NCBI GenBank assembly: GCA_023653785.1 | Contig: JAMKCH010041292.1 | Span: 1-64,000 of the forward strand | Length of the DNA stretch: 64,000 nucleotides | Reading direction: 5' to 3' | Source: Ophioderma brevispina | Taxonomy: Eukaryota > Echinodermata > Ophiuroidea > Amphilepidida > Ophiodermatidae | In this document: piece by piece, positions 1-10,514 of the stretch | Layout: the number at the start of each line of letters is the position of its first letter | How positions within the stretch are numbered: the stretch's first letter is position 1 | The notes under the pieces: generated by a model | Databases searched by the model: none | Told to the model about the DNA's origin: nothing | What the model saw: only the letters and a program-made list of their open reading frames with translations | Position numbers and translations under genes: made by a program

Positions 1-202
1 GACTGTTCCACACTGGGCAATTGTATCTGTTTGAGTTTTAATACTTTGGGCCATAACGATTCGCAGGAAGGATTCGCAGGCAACAAAACAAGTGACATAG
101 GATGTTAACTGGTCTATTGCAGCGTGGTTGTCGGGTTTGGTTGAATGAACAATGCTCCATAATAGGATGTGAGCGATTAGCATGAAACCTTCCACACAAA
201 TG

Positions 203-399
203 TATAGACCGTATTCAATATGACGTCAGCCACCAGACATGTTGGTGGACAAGATGCATACATTCCAGGACTACAATACATCAAGCTGTCAATGGATCCA
301 TGTTTAGCAATTGGACAGGGATCATTGACAGGTGTATTGTAGTACTGGAATGCGTCTCTCTTGTCCACCAACATGGCTGGCTATTGAATACGGTCTATA
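203..399. mobile_element. Foldback MITE with ~85 bp inverted arms
   Basis: The left arm begins TATAGACCGTATTCAATA and the right arm ends with its inverse, and the arms stay complementary for about 85 bp each. They include the inverted block GTTGGTGGACAAGA and the ATTGTAGT/ACTACAAT segments. The loop is about 20 bp. Both ends carry TA, which fits a TA target duplication. There is no coding capacity. This is probably a Tc1/mariner-type foldback MITE, with the superfamily inferred from the TA only. From 400 to 800 I see nothing else. Confidence 0.75.
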
Positions 400-806
400 G
401 AAGATGACGATTGGGTTACAATGTACCAGTCAGTTCCTTGAAGCAAACCTGAGACACTGCGCTGCCAAATTCGATACCAGATCATTCAGGCATGCGACCC
501 TGGCTTGCGAAGATTACAATACATGCACCTGCTTCACCTGAAAAGTCCAGACATTTCGGCAAGTGATTTTTTTTTTATCTCTGTTTGCTTGGGTTGTTCT
601 GGGTTCTGGAGGAAAAGCCTTGCTAAGTTAATCTTTGACATTCCGTGAAAGCGCCCTATAGCGACGACGCACTTTTGTGTCGTCCTTTCAAAATTCGGAC
701 ATTTTAACAAATGAATTTTGACTTTTATTATTGCAAGAGGGCGCTATTATACTTTTCAGCCTTCTCGAGAATTTCATCAGTTTCTACGTTTTTAATGAGT
801 TGTACT

Positions 807-845
807 ACGGGCTGTCTATAAAAAATCTTCTTAGAGACAGCCCGT
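807..845. repeat. Small inverted repeat (11 bp stem)
   Basis: ACGGGCTGTCT pairs with AGACAGCCCGT across an AT-rich loop of about 17 bp. It could be a MITE remnant or a transcript hairpin. No neighbouring gene explains it. From 850 to 1100 there is AT-rich sequence without a recognised feature. Confidence 0.5.
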
Positions 846-1099
846 ATGACAAAATTTCAAAAATTTGAATAAATTTGCATAAATTTGCATAAATTATAAT
901 ACACTTCTATTGTTATTATAACGGAATAAACCGCAATACAAAGGAGGCGTTATGTGCCACATAGAATGTCCACATAACGGCAAAAAAGACGAATAACAAA
1001 GACCTATGTCCACATAACCCTGATTTTGGAGAAATATTGATATATATATATATATATACAGGAAAAAATGGATCTGGGAGCAGATCTAATTTACAAGAC

Positions 1100-2480
1100 G
1101 GCCTTATTGGGAATGGATGGTGATCCCTTTAATGACCCCTTGAGGTGACTTGACCTTTGACCCTGTAACTTCACCAATATGTCACAAATGTCATTAAATG
1201 TATTTTTACGTGTAACAACTTTACAAGGATCAATATTATTGAGTTTCAACTCAATCCAAGCATGTCAGGGATTTGACCTTTCACCCCTATAACGTGACCC
1301 CTGGGTCACGGATGGGGTCAACTGTACTTGTTCTGTATTTATGATACCACGAGGATTATCCCTGACCATTTTCAGCTCAATCGGAGCTTGTTTGTAGATT
1401 TTGATCTTTGACCTAGAACTTTGACCTTTGGGGTCGAGACTATCATAGACCTCTTTTACCATTAATTTACATCATGACTCACTGCAGCAATAACGTCCTT
1501 TATCTGTCTTCTTTAGGCTTAGATATAGCCATTTGGTCTGGTAGTGTTTTAGGCTTTTTTGGCAAAAGTTGACCATTTGCCCCCTTAATGGACCTTTACC
1601 CAATATGAACAAAATCTCATGGACACCCAAAAATGTGTTGTTCCAGGTTTGAATAAAAAAAAATCTATGCTAGTTCTGGAGATAAAATTCTTAGAAAATA
1701 TTTAGCTTAAAACCGAAATGACCTTAAATGACCTTTGACCCCCCAAAATAAAAAGACCTTGCACACACCAGGTAACTTAATGCATATCTAAGGTATGTCA
1801 TTCTACTATGTTTACATTCTTGAGATAACAAATTTGAATATTTTTGGTTTTTGACCAGATGGATCCCTTAACCCTTACAAAACCCGCAAACAAACACCAA
1901 ATAAACTCGGACGAGCTGAGGCTAGAAATGCACTAAGTCCAAAAAGATGCGATACCGTCTCGCCACCAAACAAAAAAAAACACTCACATATGGGCACGAA
2001 ATCGCTGGGCCAGGCCAGCGCCTCCCTCCGTGGGTTGCCATGCCTGGTCATATGGAATGTTTGGGCCGGAGCCCCGGTTTGAATCCCGGCAGGGACGTCC
2101 AAGTTTCTTTAAGTTTCTATCCCTTTCCCTATACCCCTTTCCTTCCTCTCTGTAGATAGACCAAAAAAAGGAGTTAGACAGTTAGAGTTAATGACCTTTT
2201 TGACCCCATTCCGAGCACAGCGTTTGTGATGGGTCTTAAGCTGCTTCGTAGTAGAGTCACGTGACCATCAATGGTTGCTATAGCAGATATGGCTTTTTGG
2301 AAGATTTTTCACAATGAAGACCGGGGGCAGTCCCCCTTAATGACGCAGATTGACCTCTAACCCCATACGTTGTGAAGGGTCTCAAGCTCATTCATATGCA
2401 TGAGTCCGTGACCGTTCATTGTAATCTGTAGGTGCTGAAACTTTATAAAGCAAAATGACACTTTTGACCTCTGTGACCCC
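1100..2480. repeat. TGACC-rich degenerate interspersed repeat
   Basis: The block is unusually rich in TGACC and TGACCTTTGACC motifs, for example at 1151-1163, 1402-1413 and 1729-1740, with related TGACC runs near 2190 and 2465. No long open frame exists. The composition suggests a decayed interspersed repeat rather than a gene. A tRNA-like SINE sits inside it at about 1990-2150. Confidence 0.5.
1990..2150 (+). mobile_element. tRNA-derived SINE-like segment
   Basis: The segment contains a good Pol III B-box-like motif, CCGGTTTGAATCCCGG, at about 2071-2087. About 60 bp upstream is a GC-rich A-box-like region, and a pyrimidine-rich tail follows. The flanks are unrelated and AT-rich. No clean cloverleaf could be drawn, so it is called a SINE or tRNA pseudogene rather than a functional tRNA. 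Confidence 0.5.
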
Positions 2481-3250
2481 AGATATGACTAAATGGGAAT
2501 CCTCGCGGTCATCTGGTGGAAGTCTGGTCAGAATACGGTTAAACCATGACTGAGCGAGGCAATTGCAGTGTTGCCAGAAGAAGAGAAGAAGAAAGAAAGC
2601 AAGAATAACGCATCAGACACAGAACAAGTCTTTGTTAATGCTCAAGAAACAGACCAAGGCGCCTGAAGGCCGCTTATAAGAAGAAGAACGCATCAAAAAC
2701 AGAACAAGACGGGGCCCGTCTGTAAGAACGCATCAGAAAACTGAAAAGCCGGCTGACGGCGTCTTGTTACTATGATAAACTAACCTTTCACGCCAAAAAG
2801 AACCCCTACATACCAGAGGTATCAGAGTATACCATTAGAATGAAGTAAAGAATGGCAATGCCAATTCACATTCAACTTCCAAAGTTGAATAGTTCGTATC
2901 TTATAAAGGAGGACAATAATAAGTATTTGACCTACCGGAAAGAGAGTCCGCACAGCTGCTACTTGGTTCACACCCCTATGTCACAAGACTGATATCGTGT
3001 GTTTGGATCAGTGGTATAGCACCAAACTCCGCTAGAAGTCACACCGGGTTTCGACAATAATTATGATCACCAAGTCCTTTACCAGGATAGTTTGGCAGGA
3101 GCCCTGTCATGGCCGTGAGGAGACTGTTAATGTCCAATCTTGACATGTCAAACCTCCTCGTGTAACGGAATTGCGACCACGGTAGTCTCCCCTACTGTTA
3201 GTATAACATTCTGCTTGAAGGAAATGAAAAACGTATATATATATATATAG
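2480..3250. repeat. Interspersed repeat, copy 1 (pairs with 4160-4950)
   Basis: About 770 bp matches 4160-4950 in the same orientation, with many short indels. It has internal short repeats of AACGCATCA followed by an A-rich run, then a block containing GACCTACCGGAAAGAGAGTC and GTGTTTGGATCAGTGG. The open frames are short and not conserved between copies. The family was not recognised. An AT microsatellite follows at about 3230-3310. Confidence 0.7.
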
Positions 3251-3312
3251 ATTATATATATTATCTATATATCTATATATATATATATATATAATCAGAT
3301 ATATATATAACA
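3228..3312. repeat. AT microsatellite
   Basis: Nearly pure TA dinucleotide sequence with a few interruptions, at the 3' edge of the interspersed repeat. Similar tracts occur at about 1040, 4935, 5875, 7335-7430, 8725-8790 and 9300-9365, often at repeat edges. Confidence 0.9.
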
Positions 3313-3399
3313 CATAGTAACAGCATTATTTAGCAGGGACTATTTTTGATTAGAGTGCTCATCCATTAGGAGCGCGTAAAATACATTACAAGTATAGAC

Positions 3400-3835
3400 C
3401 TCTGGAAGGCAACCGTTTTACGTTCAAATCCTAGAAAGAGTTTATCAGAATAATTTATTTGTATCTATTTAGTACATTGAGGATTGCTGATTTAACATGG
3501 ATCTGAAGCTTAAGCAAAGAGCATGTCATGGAAATTCTGACGACCTAGAAGGGTTGTCACACCGATGGAAATATTCATGGACGGCTTCAAAACTCTGTAT
3601 GGAGAAGCCGGTGGTTAGTACTCAGCACGGTTCGGCGTGGGTAACGAACTTCAAAAGACTAACACCAGCTTTGGCCGTCCATCAACCTCATTCACAGATG
3701 ACAACTAAGCGTGCTGATGAGTTAATCATATCAGATAGACGCATCATATCCAGACATTGCTGATGAATTGGATGTTTCTATGGACAGCATAAACATTAAT
3801 CTCTGACTTGGAATATTTAAAAGTTTGTGCTAATG
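3400..3835 (+). pseudogene. Mariner transposase, 5' fragment (truncated copy)
   Basis: The translation from 3497 begins MDLKLKQRA and continues with IISDRRIISR. These match the N-terminal helix-turn-helix region of mariner-type transposases, and the same gene is seen more completely at 7431-8705. The remnant stops after the segment equivalent to SDL..LKVCA, so the D,D34D catalytic domain is missing. It is joined directly to a block (3838-4155) that lies well downstream of the longer copy, so it looks like an internal deletion derivative. It has frameshifts and is non-functional. Confidence 0.75.
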
Positions 3836-3837
3836 GG

Positions 3838-4155
3838 TTGATGTACAGTGCTGAATATTAGTATATATATATCCTTAACTCATGGTTTGGGCCATATCAT
3901 AACTCCATAATAATCAACCATTATCACATTATAATAACGATAAATTAACTGTCAATAGGCCTATGATTGAATATGGTCCTGTCAACGCAGCTCCTAAATA
4001 TCAAAAAGGTGTCGGAGTAATTATGATAACTCTTTCTGCAGTACACTTCATTCTCTAATAATGTTTGTGATGAGTATAGTGAGTTACTATTATTATTATG
4101 ATTATTGCAATTATATGTTGTGATTATTTGTACCTATTATTGTAATTTTCGCTTC
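3838..4155. repeat. Interspersed repeat, copy 1 (pairs with 8877-9195)
   Basis: About 315 bp beginning near ATATATCCTTAACTCATGG matches 8877-9195 in the same orientation, with small indels. No coding potential. In the second copy it runs into a hammerhead-like motif at 9208, which suggests the tail of a Penelope-like or similar retroelement. Confidence 0.7.
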
Positions 4156-4159
4156 ATGT

Positions 4160-4950
4160 GAATCCAGATATGACATAAAGGGGATGCCTCAGCGGTCATT
4201 TGGTGGAAGTCTGGTAGATACGTCAAACCATGGACTGAGCTAGAGGCACTTGAAGTGTTGCCAGAAGAGAAGAAGAAGAAGAAGAAAGAAAGAAAGAAGA
4301 CGCATCAGACACAGAAAAGCGGCTAGAAGGCCGTCTTGTAATGATTCAGGAACAGAACAAGGCGCCGAAGGGCCGCCTTATAAGAGAATGAACGCATCAA
4401 AACAGAAACAGAAGACTGGCGGCCGTCTTGAAGAACGCATCAGAAACTGAACAAGACGGCTGACGGCCGTCTGGTAAGTATGCTCAACTACATTTAGCCA
4501 AAAAGAACCCCGACATATCAGAGTATTCGAATACCATTAGAATGAATACAATCAATGCAAATGCACAGTTCAACTTCCAAAGTTGATAGGTCGATCGTAT
4601 AAGGGAGGTACAATAATAGTATTTGACCTACCGGAAAGAGAGTCCGCACAGCTGCTATTAGTTCACCTATGTCACAAGACTGATATCGTGTGTTTGGATC
4701 AGTGGTATAGCAACAAGCTCCGCCAGAGGCATCATCCACCGGGTTCGACAATAAATTATGATCACCAAGATTCCTGTACGCAGGATAAGTTTGCAGGAGT
4801 CCCTGTCTGGCCGGAGGAGACGTGATTTCCATGCTTGACAATTTCAGAAACGCTCCTCGTGTAACGGAATTGCGACCACGGTAGTCTACCCCTAAGCTGT
4901 TAGTATAACATTCTGCATTGAGGAAAGAAAAAAAGTATATATATATATAG
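4160..4950. repeat. Interspersed repeat, copy 2 (pairs with 2480-3250)
   Basis: Second copy of the 2480-3250 repeat in the same orientation. It has a purine-rich AGA tract at about 4262-4300 and the same AACGCATCA sub-repeats. A frame at 4583-4825 reads through part of it but is not open in copy 1, so it is not called a gene. Confidence 0.7.
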
Positions 4951-5140
4951 ATATAAAATGAACGAGATTGGGATGGGTCTTGAAACGTTAAGCAGCACGA
5001 GCCAAACCAAAAAACCCTAGCTTTCGCTCATGAGAGCCTTCAATCAGGGGAGGCTCTGAATAAGAGAAAAAGAAGCTTATAAATATATTACAACAATGAT
5101 AAAAGAAACACATAGTGCCAGATGATATTATTTCCGGTAA
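4945..5140 (-). mobile_element. Penelope-type tail repeat, left inverted arm
   Basis: This about 190 bp segment is the inverse complement of 5630-5815, separated by about 490 bp of GT-rich spacer. The minus strand carries CTGATTGA, then a GCTC/GAGC hairpin, then GAAAGC (5019-5047), which resembles a hammerhead core, followed by GCTAGGGTTTTTTGG. Inverted terminal segments fit the pseudo-LTRs of Penelope-like elements. A Penelope GIY-YIG remnant lies 1 kb downstream. Confidence 0.6.
5019..5047 (-). ncRNA. Hammerhead-ribozyme-like core (candidate)
   Basis: On the minus strand, CTGATTGA precedes a 4 bp hairpin (GCTC, loop TCAT, GAGC) and GAAA. This matches the order of hammerhead core elements with one extra T in CUGAUGA and an extra AG before stem II. 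AGCTA and TGGCT can pair to form stem III. Stem I was not found by eye, so this is a candidate only. Confidence 0.35.
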
Positions 5141-5329
5141 ATCATTACATGGAATTCCAGGGGAATACAATGGGGAATAGCCCGGGCTAATATCGTCTGC
5201 ACAGTGCCTGGACTAGTAGTGATTCAAATACTCGGGAAAATAATGAATTATCTAGATAATATATATAGAAGCACATGAGAAAATAATACATTACAGCACG
5301 AAGTTAATTGAAGTTGATATTTTATGTGT

Positions 5330-5460
5330 TGTGTATGTGTTGTGTGCGTGTGTGCTTGTATACTGTGTAGATGGTGTAGTAGTGTGTGTGTGTGTACTTG
5401 TGTGTAGCATTTGGATTGTGTGTGTGCACTTGTAAATGTATCTGTTCGTATTTTATGTGT
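5330..5460. repeat. GT-rich simple sequence
   Basis: Imperfect TG/GTGT repeats lie between the two inverted tail arms. They create spurious reverse-strand frames rich in His and Thr. No gene is seen between 5140 and 5630. Confidence 0.8.
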
Positions 5461-5629
5461 ATAGATGTATATAACGCATGAAATGTCATAAAAGATAGAA
5501 AACAAAACATACCCAAAAGAAGTGCAGAGAAGCACCACAAGTAGAACGTAACCGTCAGACAGTGATACTGATTGTGTAGTCAAGGAGAAGCGTCGTTAGC
5601 AACGCCTCCAGTGAATAGAGGATAGAATT

Positions 5630-5815
5630 ACCTATCATCTGGCACTATGTGTTTCTTTTTATCATGTTGTATGCTATATTTATAATGCTTCAGTTTTTCT
5701 TCCTTTATCAGGCCTCCCCTGAATGAAGCTCTCATGAGCGCAAGCTAGGGTTTTTTGGTTGGCTCGTGCTACGTTTCAGATCCATCCCCATCTCTTTCAT
5801 TTATAATATGTGTTT
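5630..5815 (+). mobile_element. Penelope-type tail repeat, right inverted arm
   Basis: Inverse complement of 4945-5140. The hammerhead-like core at about 5719-5745 reads CTGAATGA, a CTC/GAG hairpin, then GCAA. This is more degenerate than the left arm. An AT microsatellite follows at about 5875-5935. Confidence 0.6.
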
Positions 5816-6362
5816 TCACACCCACCAGGATGGATCAACAAAGTTGGTCAAAGAGCCCACAGATCCTCTCTCACACATATATATATATATATATATATTT
5901 ATATCTATATAGATATATATATATATTTTATAAAGATTATTATATTTTGTTTTAGCCTTTTTATTTGTTTACAATAGAATATTCATCGTAGTTTACGGTT
6001 AGTAAGTTACATTTGAGTAAGTTGAGATTACGTTCTTCTTCATCCGGTTCCGAGCAGATTCTGCGAACTCTCAGTGCCTGGCTATGGGATCCCGCGAAAT
6101 GTGTTGAGGGGGTGCACGAGATGGTAAGAGTAAATGTGTGTTTATCTGTGGCTTGCTATATAGCGTAGTTTGTATGGATCCGTTTCTGAGCTGTGTTATA
6201 AACAATCAAAAACCTAAAACAAAACACCGCAATTCTCTACTGAAATACAAAACCTAAGAAAAAGACAGACAGAGTCCCACTTGTCAACACGGTACAACCC
6301 ATCCTTCAGCCAAATCCGCCATATTATTTCTCGCCATATACATACTCCTCCATCAAGATGAC

Positions 6363-6897
6363 AGACTGAAAAACATATTCCCGTCTCCACCTATTCTGGC
6401 ATTTTCCGCCGCCCAATTGTGCGAGACCTTACGGTACAGCCAACTACTGCGCCCCCTTGACGACAAACAAACACCCCGGCATGTTTCAATGTAACGCAAG
6501 TAGGTGCTCCGTCTGCCCATTTATCAAAGAATCCTCCAAATACCAGCTCCAATCTGCGACCTTCCCCATTACCAAAACATCCACTGTAAAACATCCGGGG
6601 TGGTTTTATTTGATCACCTGTAAAAATGCCACCTACAATAGATCGGCAAAAAATATGACCAACTTACGTTCGCTTTAAAACGGGGGCACCAAAATCCGAT
6701 ATTCAAACTTAAAAAGAAAAAAATACCCATCGTCGATCACTTCAAACTCAAAGACCCAGTGTTTTGGACATTTCTCTCATGGGCATCGAATATCTTCATA
6801 CACAAATGAAACACCACCACACCCTCCGCAAACGTGAATCATTTTGGATTTCCAAGCTAACCACCCTTAAACCCTTTGGAATAAATGCCGAATTATA
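6363..6897 (+). pseudogene. Penelope-like element, GIY-YIG endonuclease C-terminus
   Basis: Across frames, the translation shows a recognisable Penelope C-terminal region. RLKNIFPSPPILAF is followed by a Cys cluster, FQCNASRCSVCPF, typical of the linker before the nuclease. Then come YLITCK, a decayed GIY-YIG core, KKIPIVDHFKLKDPVF, and the closing block RKRESFWISKLTTLKPFGIN before a TAG stop at 6897. The N-terminal RT is absent upstream. There are several frameshifts (near 6410, 6600 and 6680). In intact elements the nuclease nicks target DNA to prime reverse transcription. This copy is dead. Confidence 0.8.
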
Positions 6898-7229
6898 GGC
6901 CGACCACTCTCTTCCTTTTTTCATATCCGCCCCCAAACCGTTCGACCCTTCTTTTCTACAGCCCTCTTTTCTTTGGCCCGTTTCCCGCACTTTGGTTCTC
7001 TATCGGCATTGCCTTTCATTATCCATCACTTCTCGTAACACAACACCAGACCTATCCGGCCTTCCCCCCTCTTTTCCCTACCATCACCGGTAAGCACTCA
7101 TTATTTGTTGTTGTTCTATGGCTAAACTACTGATTTTCACTTTATAACCCTCGGGCTTGGGCTGGCTAGTGTTGTTTATCTCATCTATTCCAATTTTTGG
7201 TATACACACGGAGGTTCTCATGTCGTTTT

Positions 7230-7335
7230 TCTATGGTTCTCCATTTTAGGCCTGAGAAGCCCTGCGGGCCGAAAGCTTGGCCGTACACCGATACTATTAA
7301 CATCGGTGCTACGTTTCACACCATTCCAAGATCTT
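7230..7335 (+). mobile_element. Penelope-type 3' tail with hammerhead-like motif
   Basis: About 350 bp downstream of the GIY-YIG stop lies CCTGAGAAGCCCTGCGGGCC followed by GAAAGC (7251-7276). This is a CUGA-GA core, a perfect GCCC/GGGC hairpin with a TGC loop, and GAAA. GGTGCTACGTTTCA nearby is shared with the arm at 5630-5815. An AT-rich microsatellite runs from about 7345 to 7428. Confidence 0.5.
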
Positions 7336-7387
7336 CGAATATTTTTTTATATATCTATATATATATTATAGATAGTATAGATGATAG

Positions 7388-7418
<31 letters not shown>

Positions 7419-7430
7419 ATATATAAGAAT

Positions 7431-8705
7431 ACACGAGGGGGATCAAAAAGTAATAACACAGATTATAGCCTGAGGACTCGTCTACATGGAACTACTGTTC
7501 AACATAGTCACCATGTACTTTCGAGGTAGTTACGCCACCGTAAACCAAGCAGCAATCCGGTTTGGAAATACTCGAGCTTAATTTTAGCCTAAACATAACC
7601 TTCCCTATTCCATAACTTAACAACTGATTTGACTTCAACCAGATCTTCAAACCTCTAGAAAGTTTATCATAATAATTATTTGTATCTATGTATACATTAA
7701 TTGGTCAGTGATGATTTAACAATGGATCTGAAGCTTAGCACAGAGCAGTCATGGAATTTCGGACGAAAGAGGGTTGCACACAGATGGAATTCATGGACGA
7801 CTTAAAACTCTGTATGGAGAAGATGTGGTGACATCAGTCCGGTTCGGCGGTGGGTAAAGAAATTCAAAGACTAACCACAGGTGTGGCCGTCCATCAGTCA
7901 CAGTCACAGATGAACAACCTAAAGCGTGTGAGAGTTAATTCAGAGCAGATAGACGCATCAGGTCCAGGGAAATTGCTGATGGATTGGGTTTTCTTAAGGA
8001 TCAGCACAAACATTAATCTCTGACTTGGGAATATTAAAAAGTTTGTGCTAAGTGGGTACCCAAAAAAATTACAGCGGAAAATAAACAGAGGCGCGCGAGG
8101 TGTCCCAAGAGCTCATGGATGCATTTGAACGCGAGGGACAAGATTTCTTCAAATGTGGTTAAATGGAGATGAGCCATGGGCCATACCTGTATAAGCCCAG
8201 AGAAGTAAGGTTCATCCAAGCAATGGCTTTACACCACGTCACAGGAAATTCTACGGCGCCAGAGATCGACTCAGAAGAGTTGATTGCTACAGGTTTTGGG
8301 TCACAGGGGTAGTATTCTCACAGACTTATTGCCTGAGGGTGCACACAGTCAACAGTAAAAGATATGTAACTACACTTTGCCAGCTGAGGGAAGCCCATCA
8401 GGAGAAGAGAACCACTTAAACACATTCATTCCATACAGCTTCACATCGATAATGCAAGGCCACACACGTCCACTTTTCACAACCTAGGCAATTGCCAAAT
8501 GCGGTGTTGGTGGCTCGTGATACTCATCCACCATTACAGTCCTGATGGGCCCTTCAGACTTCTATCTGTTTTGGGCCAATTAAAGTAGTTCCGTGGTTAC
8601 CCATTTGGATGAAGTTGGGAAGAATTGGTGAAGTCAAATCAGTTGTTTATGTTAGTTATGGAATAGGGAGAAGGTATGTTTAGTGGCTAAAATTAAGCTC
8701 CAGTG
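7431..8705 (+). pseudogene. Mariner-type transposon with decayed transposase
   Basis: The left end begins ACGAGGGGGATCAAAAAGTA, a typical mariner terminus beside TA-rich DNA. The segment 7564-7640 is the inverse complement of 8618-8705, so part of the inverted repeats survives. The right terminus is lost in a microsatellite. The transposase is read in pieces from 7722 (MDLKLS): RRWVKKFK, GSAQTLISDLGILK, a block fitting VTGDE..W, NSKRYVTT, and the catalytic block IDNARPHTS in another frame near 8445. At least ten frameshifts or stops make it inactive. In intact mariners the D,D34D transposase cuts and pastes the element at TA sites. Confidence 0.8.
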
Positions 8706-8866
8706 GCGTATTAGTATTTATGATATATATAATATATATATATATATAATAATATCTATATATATATTATATATATAATAATATTATATATATCTGTGTG
8801 TGGTGGGTATACGTTTGTGGTGTGTGTGCGTGTGGGTGTGGTGTGTGTGCATGTGTCTACAGTAAA
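8706..8866. repeat. AT then GT microsatellites
   Basis: TA-rich tract (about 8722-8790) followed by TGTG-rich sequence (about 8795-8855), lying where the right terminus of the mariner copy should be. Confidence 0.85.
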
Positions 8867-8876
8867 ATAAGTTGGG

Positions 8877-9290
8877 GTTGATGTCAGTGCTGATATATAT
8901 ATCCTTAACTCATGGTTTGGGCCATATCATGACTGCATAATAATCAACCATTATCACATTATAAGAACGCCTAAATTAACTGTAATAGGCCTATGGTTGA
9001 ATATGGTCTGTCAAAACGCAGCTCCTAAATATCAAAAAAGGTGTCGAGTGAAGGTAATTTATGTCACTCTTCATGCAGTACACTTCATTCTCATATTAAT
9101 GTTTTGATGATTATAGTGAGTTAACTTATTATTTTATGATGATTGCAATATTATGTTGTGAGATTGGTACTATTATTGGATCTTTCGCTGTATATACTTT
9201 ACAGCCACTGATGAAGCCGGAGGGCGATAGCTATGGCACAATAAATACCTGATATTTTGAAACGTCTACAACGTCCTATTCCAATTTCTA
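8877..9290 (+). repeat. Interspersed repeat copy 2 plus retroelement tail
   Basis: 8877-9195 matches 3838-4155. It continues into CCACTGATGAAGCCGGAGGG then CGATAGC (9205-9232), another hammerhead-like core (CTGATGA, GCC/GGC hairpin, GATA in place of GAAA), and then ATATTTTGAAACG. The combination suggests the 3' portion of a Penelope-like element. Confidence 0.55.
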
Positions 9291-9369
9291 ACATTTTAAG
9301 ATATATATATATATATATAAGTATATATTAATAAGACGTATAATATATATATTATATATATAATATATA

Positions 9370-9630
9370 ATGAAAGGGCCAAAAGGGGGTGTTTCACACA
9401 AACGACGTCAAAAAAATCATAAGTGGGTAAATAAACTCGAGAAGGGGTCTGACCCCAAAAGGGCCAAAAGGGGCGGTGTTTCACACACACGACGTCAAAA
9501 AACTCATAAGGTGGGTTATAATTCGAAAAGGGTTATGACCCAAAAAGGGGCCAAAAGGGGGGGTGTTTCACAAAAAACGACGACAAAAGCTCAAAGGGTT
9601 GTATTGTAATAAAACTCAACAAAGGGGTAT
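9370..9630 (+). repeat. Minisatellite, ~86 bp unit, three copies
   Basis: GGGCCAAAAGG followed by GGTGTTTCACA recurs at about 9376, 9461 and 9548, spacing 85 and 87 bp. A frame stays open across all three units and gives a repeated GGVSH.RRQK.HK peptide, but nothing else supports coding. From 9630 to 9900 no feature was recognised. Confidence 0.8.
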
Positions 9631-9911
9631 GGCCTACAAAATTGCCCAAAAACCACAGCAAGTGCCGAAAGGAACACTTGCCAAGTGAAGCAAACAGAAG
9701 CAATAAAATAGAAGGAAAACCACAAGAAACTGGAGGACATACTCCGTGATTGACGAAACGCAGTATGTAAAACAAAGCGGAAAAAAAGTATTGATGTCCA
9801 AAAATCGGAAAAATAAGCATAGTGCGCCGAGAACAAAACGGAGGAAGTGGGGAAAGGGAAACAGTGGAGGGCTGACATGCATAAAGAAAAACAAGACGAA
9901 GCAGCTAGGGG

Positions 9912-10414
9912 TCACGTTGATGACGAAGGGGCGGTGGTAAAAATGGTTGGGGGTAAACAAATCACGTTTTGTCTGTTGCCAGGTAAGTGAAATGGTGGAG
10001 ATATGGAAGAGATTACCTCGGTCAGTTGTAATGTTTGATTGTCACGTTTTGTATTAGTGTTAAAACGGTGTACGTGACGTACGTGTGATCCAACATATTG
10101 CATGCTACATTGTCTACATGTGATGAGGGTAGATAACCCAGTCCATCTTATCATTTATGTGCGTTGTGATAGGTAAAAGATTAATTGGTCTGTGAGCTAG
10201 TGATTTTTTTCCCTTCGATATGGTGATCACGGACGTGACATTTCTTGGCTGTACATCGGGTGAATCCATCATCCAATGATGAAGTTTGGATCTCAGGAAG
10301 TGTAGACGAGACTAGAAGACCCTTAAGGTTCCAAGGGCGCAAAATGCTGTAACCGGTGTTCTTAGAAAACTTTCTGTAGGCGTTGTGATTTATGTAGCGT
10401 ATCCATATGTTCAT
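9912..10414 (-). pseudogene. Penelope-like GIY-YIG domain remnant
   Basis: On the minus strand, 10414 down to 10185 reads LKGLLVSSTLPEIQTSS then FTRCTAKKCHVRDH, which matches the Penelope linker with its Cys cluster. 10154 down to 9912 reads STLITCRQCSMQYVGS, which contains the YLI..C..C...YVG form of GIY-YIG. It continues with HRFNTNTKRDNQ. A frameshift separates the two halves near 10160-10180. No RT domain lies upstream (above 10430), so this is a 5'-truncated dead copy. Its sequence differs from the plus-strand copy at 6363-6897, so it belongs to a different subfamily. Confidence 0.75.
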
Positions 10415-10514
10415 GAACGGATTGCGGTACCTGAGAAAGTTTGGGGTGGTAGTTCAGAACAAGAGGAACTCCCGAGGTTTTCTTCTTTTGTCCTCCTTCT
10501 TTATCCTCCAATAT

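Noticed and set aside
4583..4825. 80-residue frame inside repeat 4160-4950
   Set aside because: The equivalent frame is broken in the sister copy at 2880-3120, so it is not evidence of a gene.
9533..9960. Several overlapping Phe-rich reverse frames
   Set aside because: They translate A-rich plus-strand sequence and have no motif. Composition explains them.
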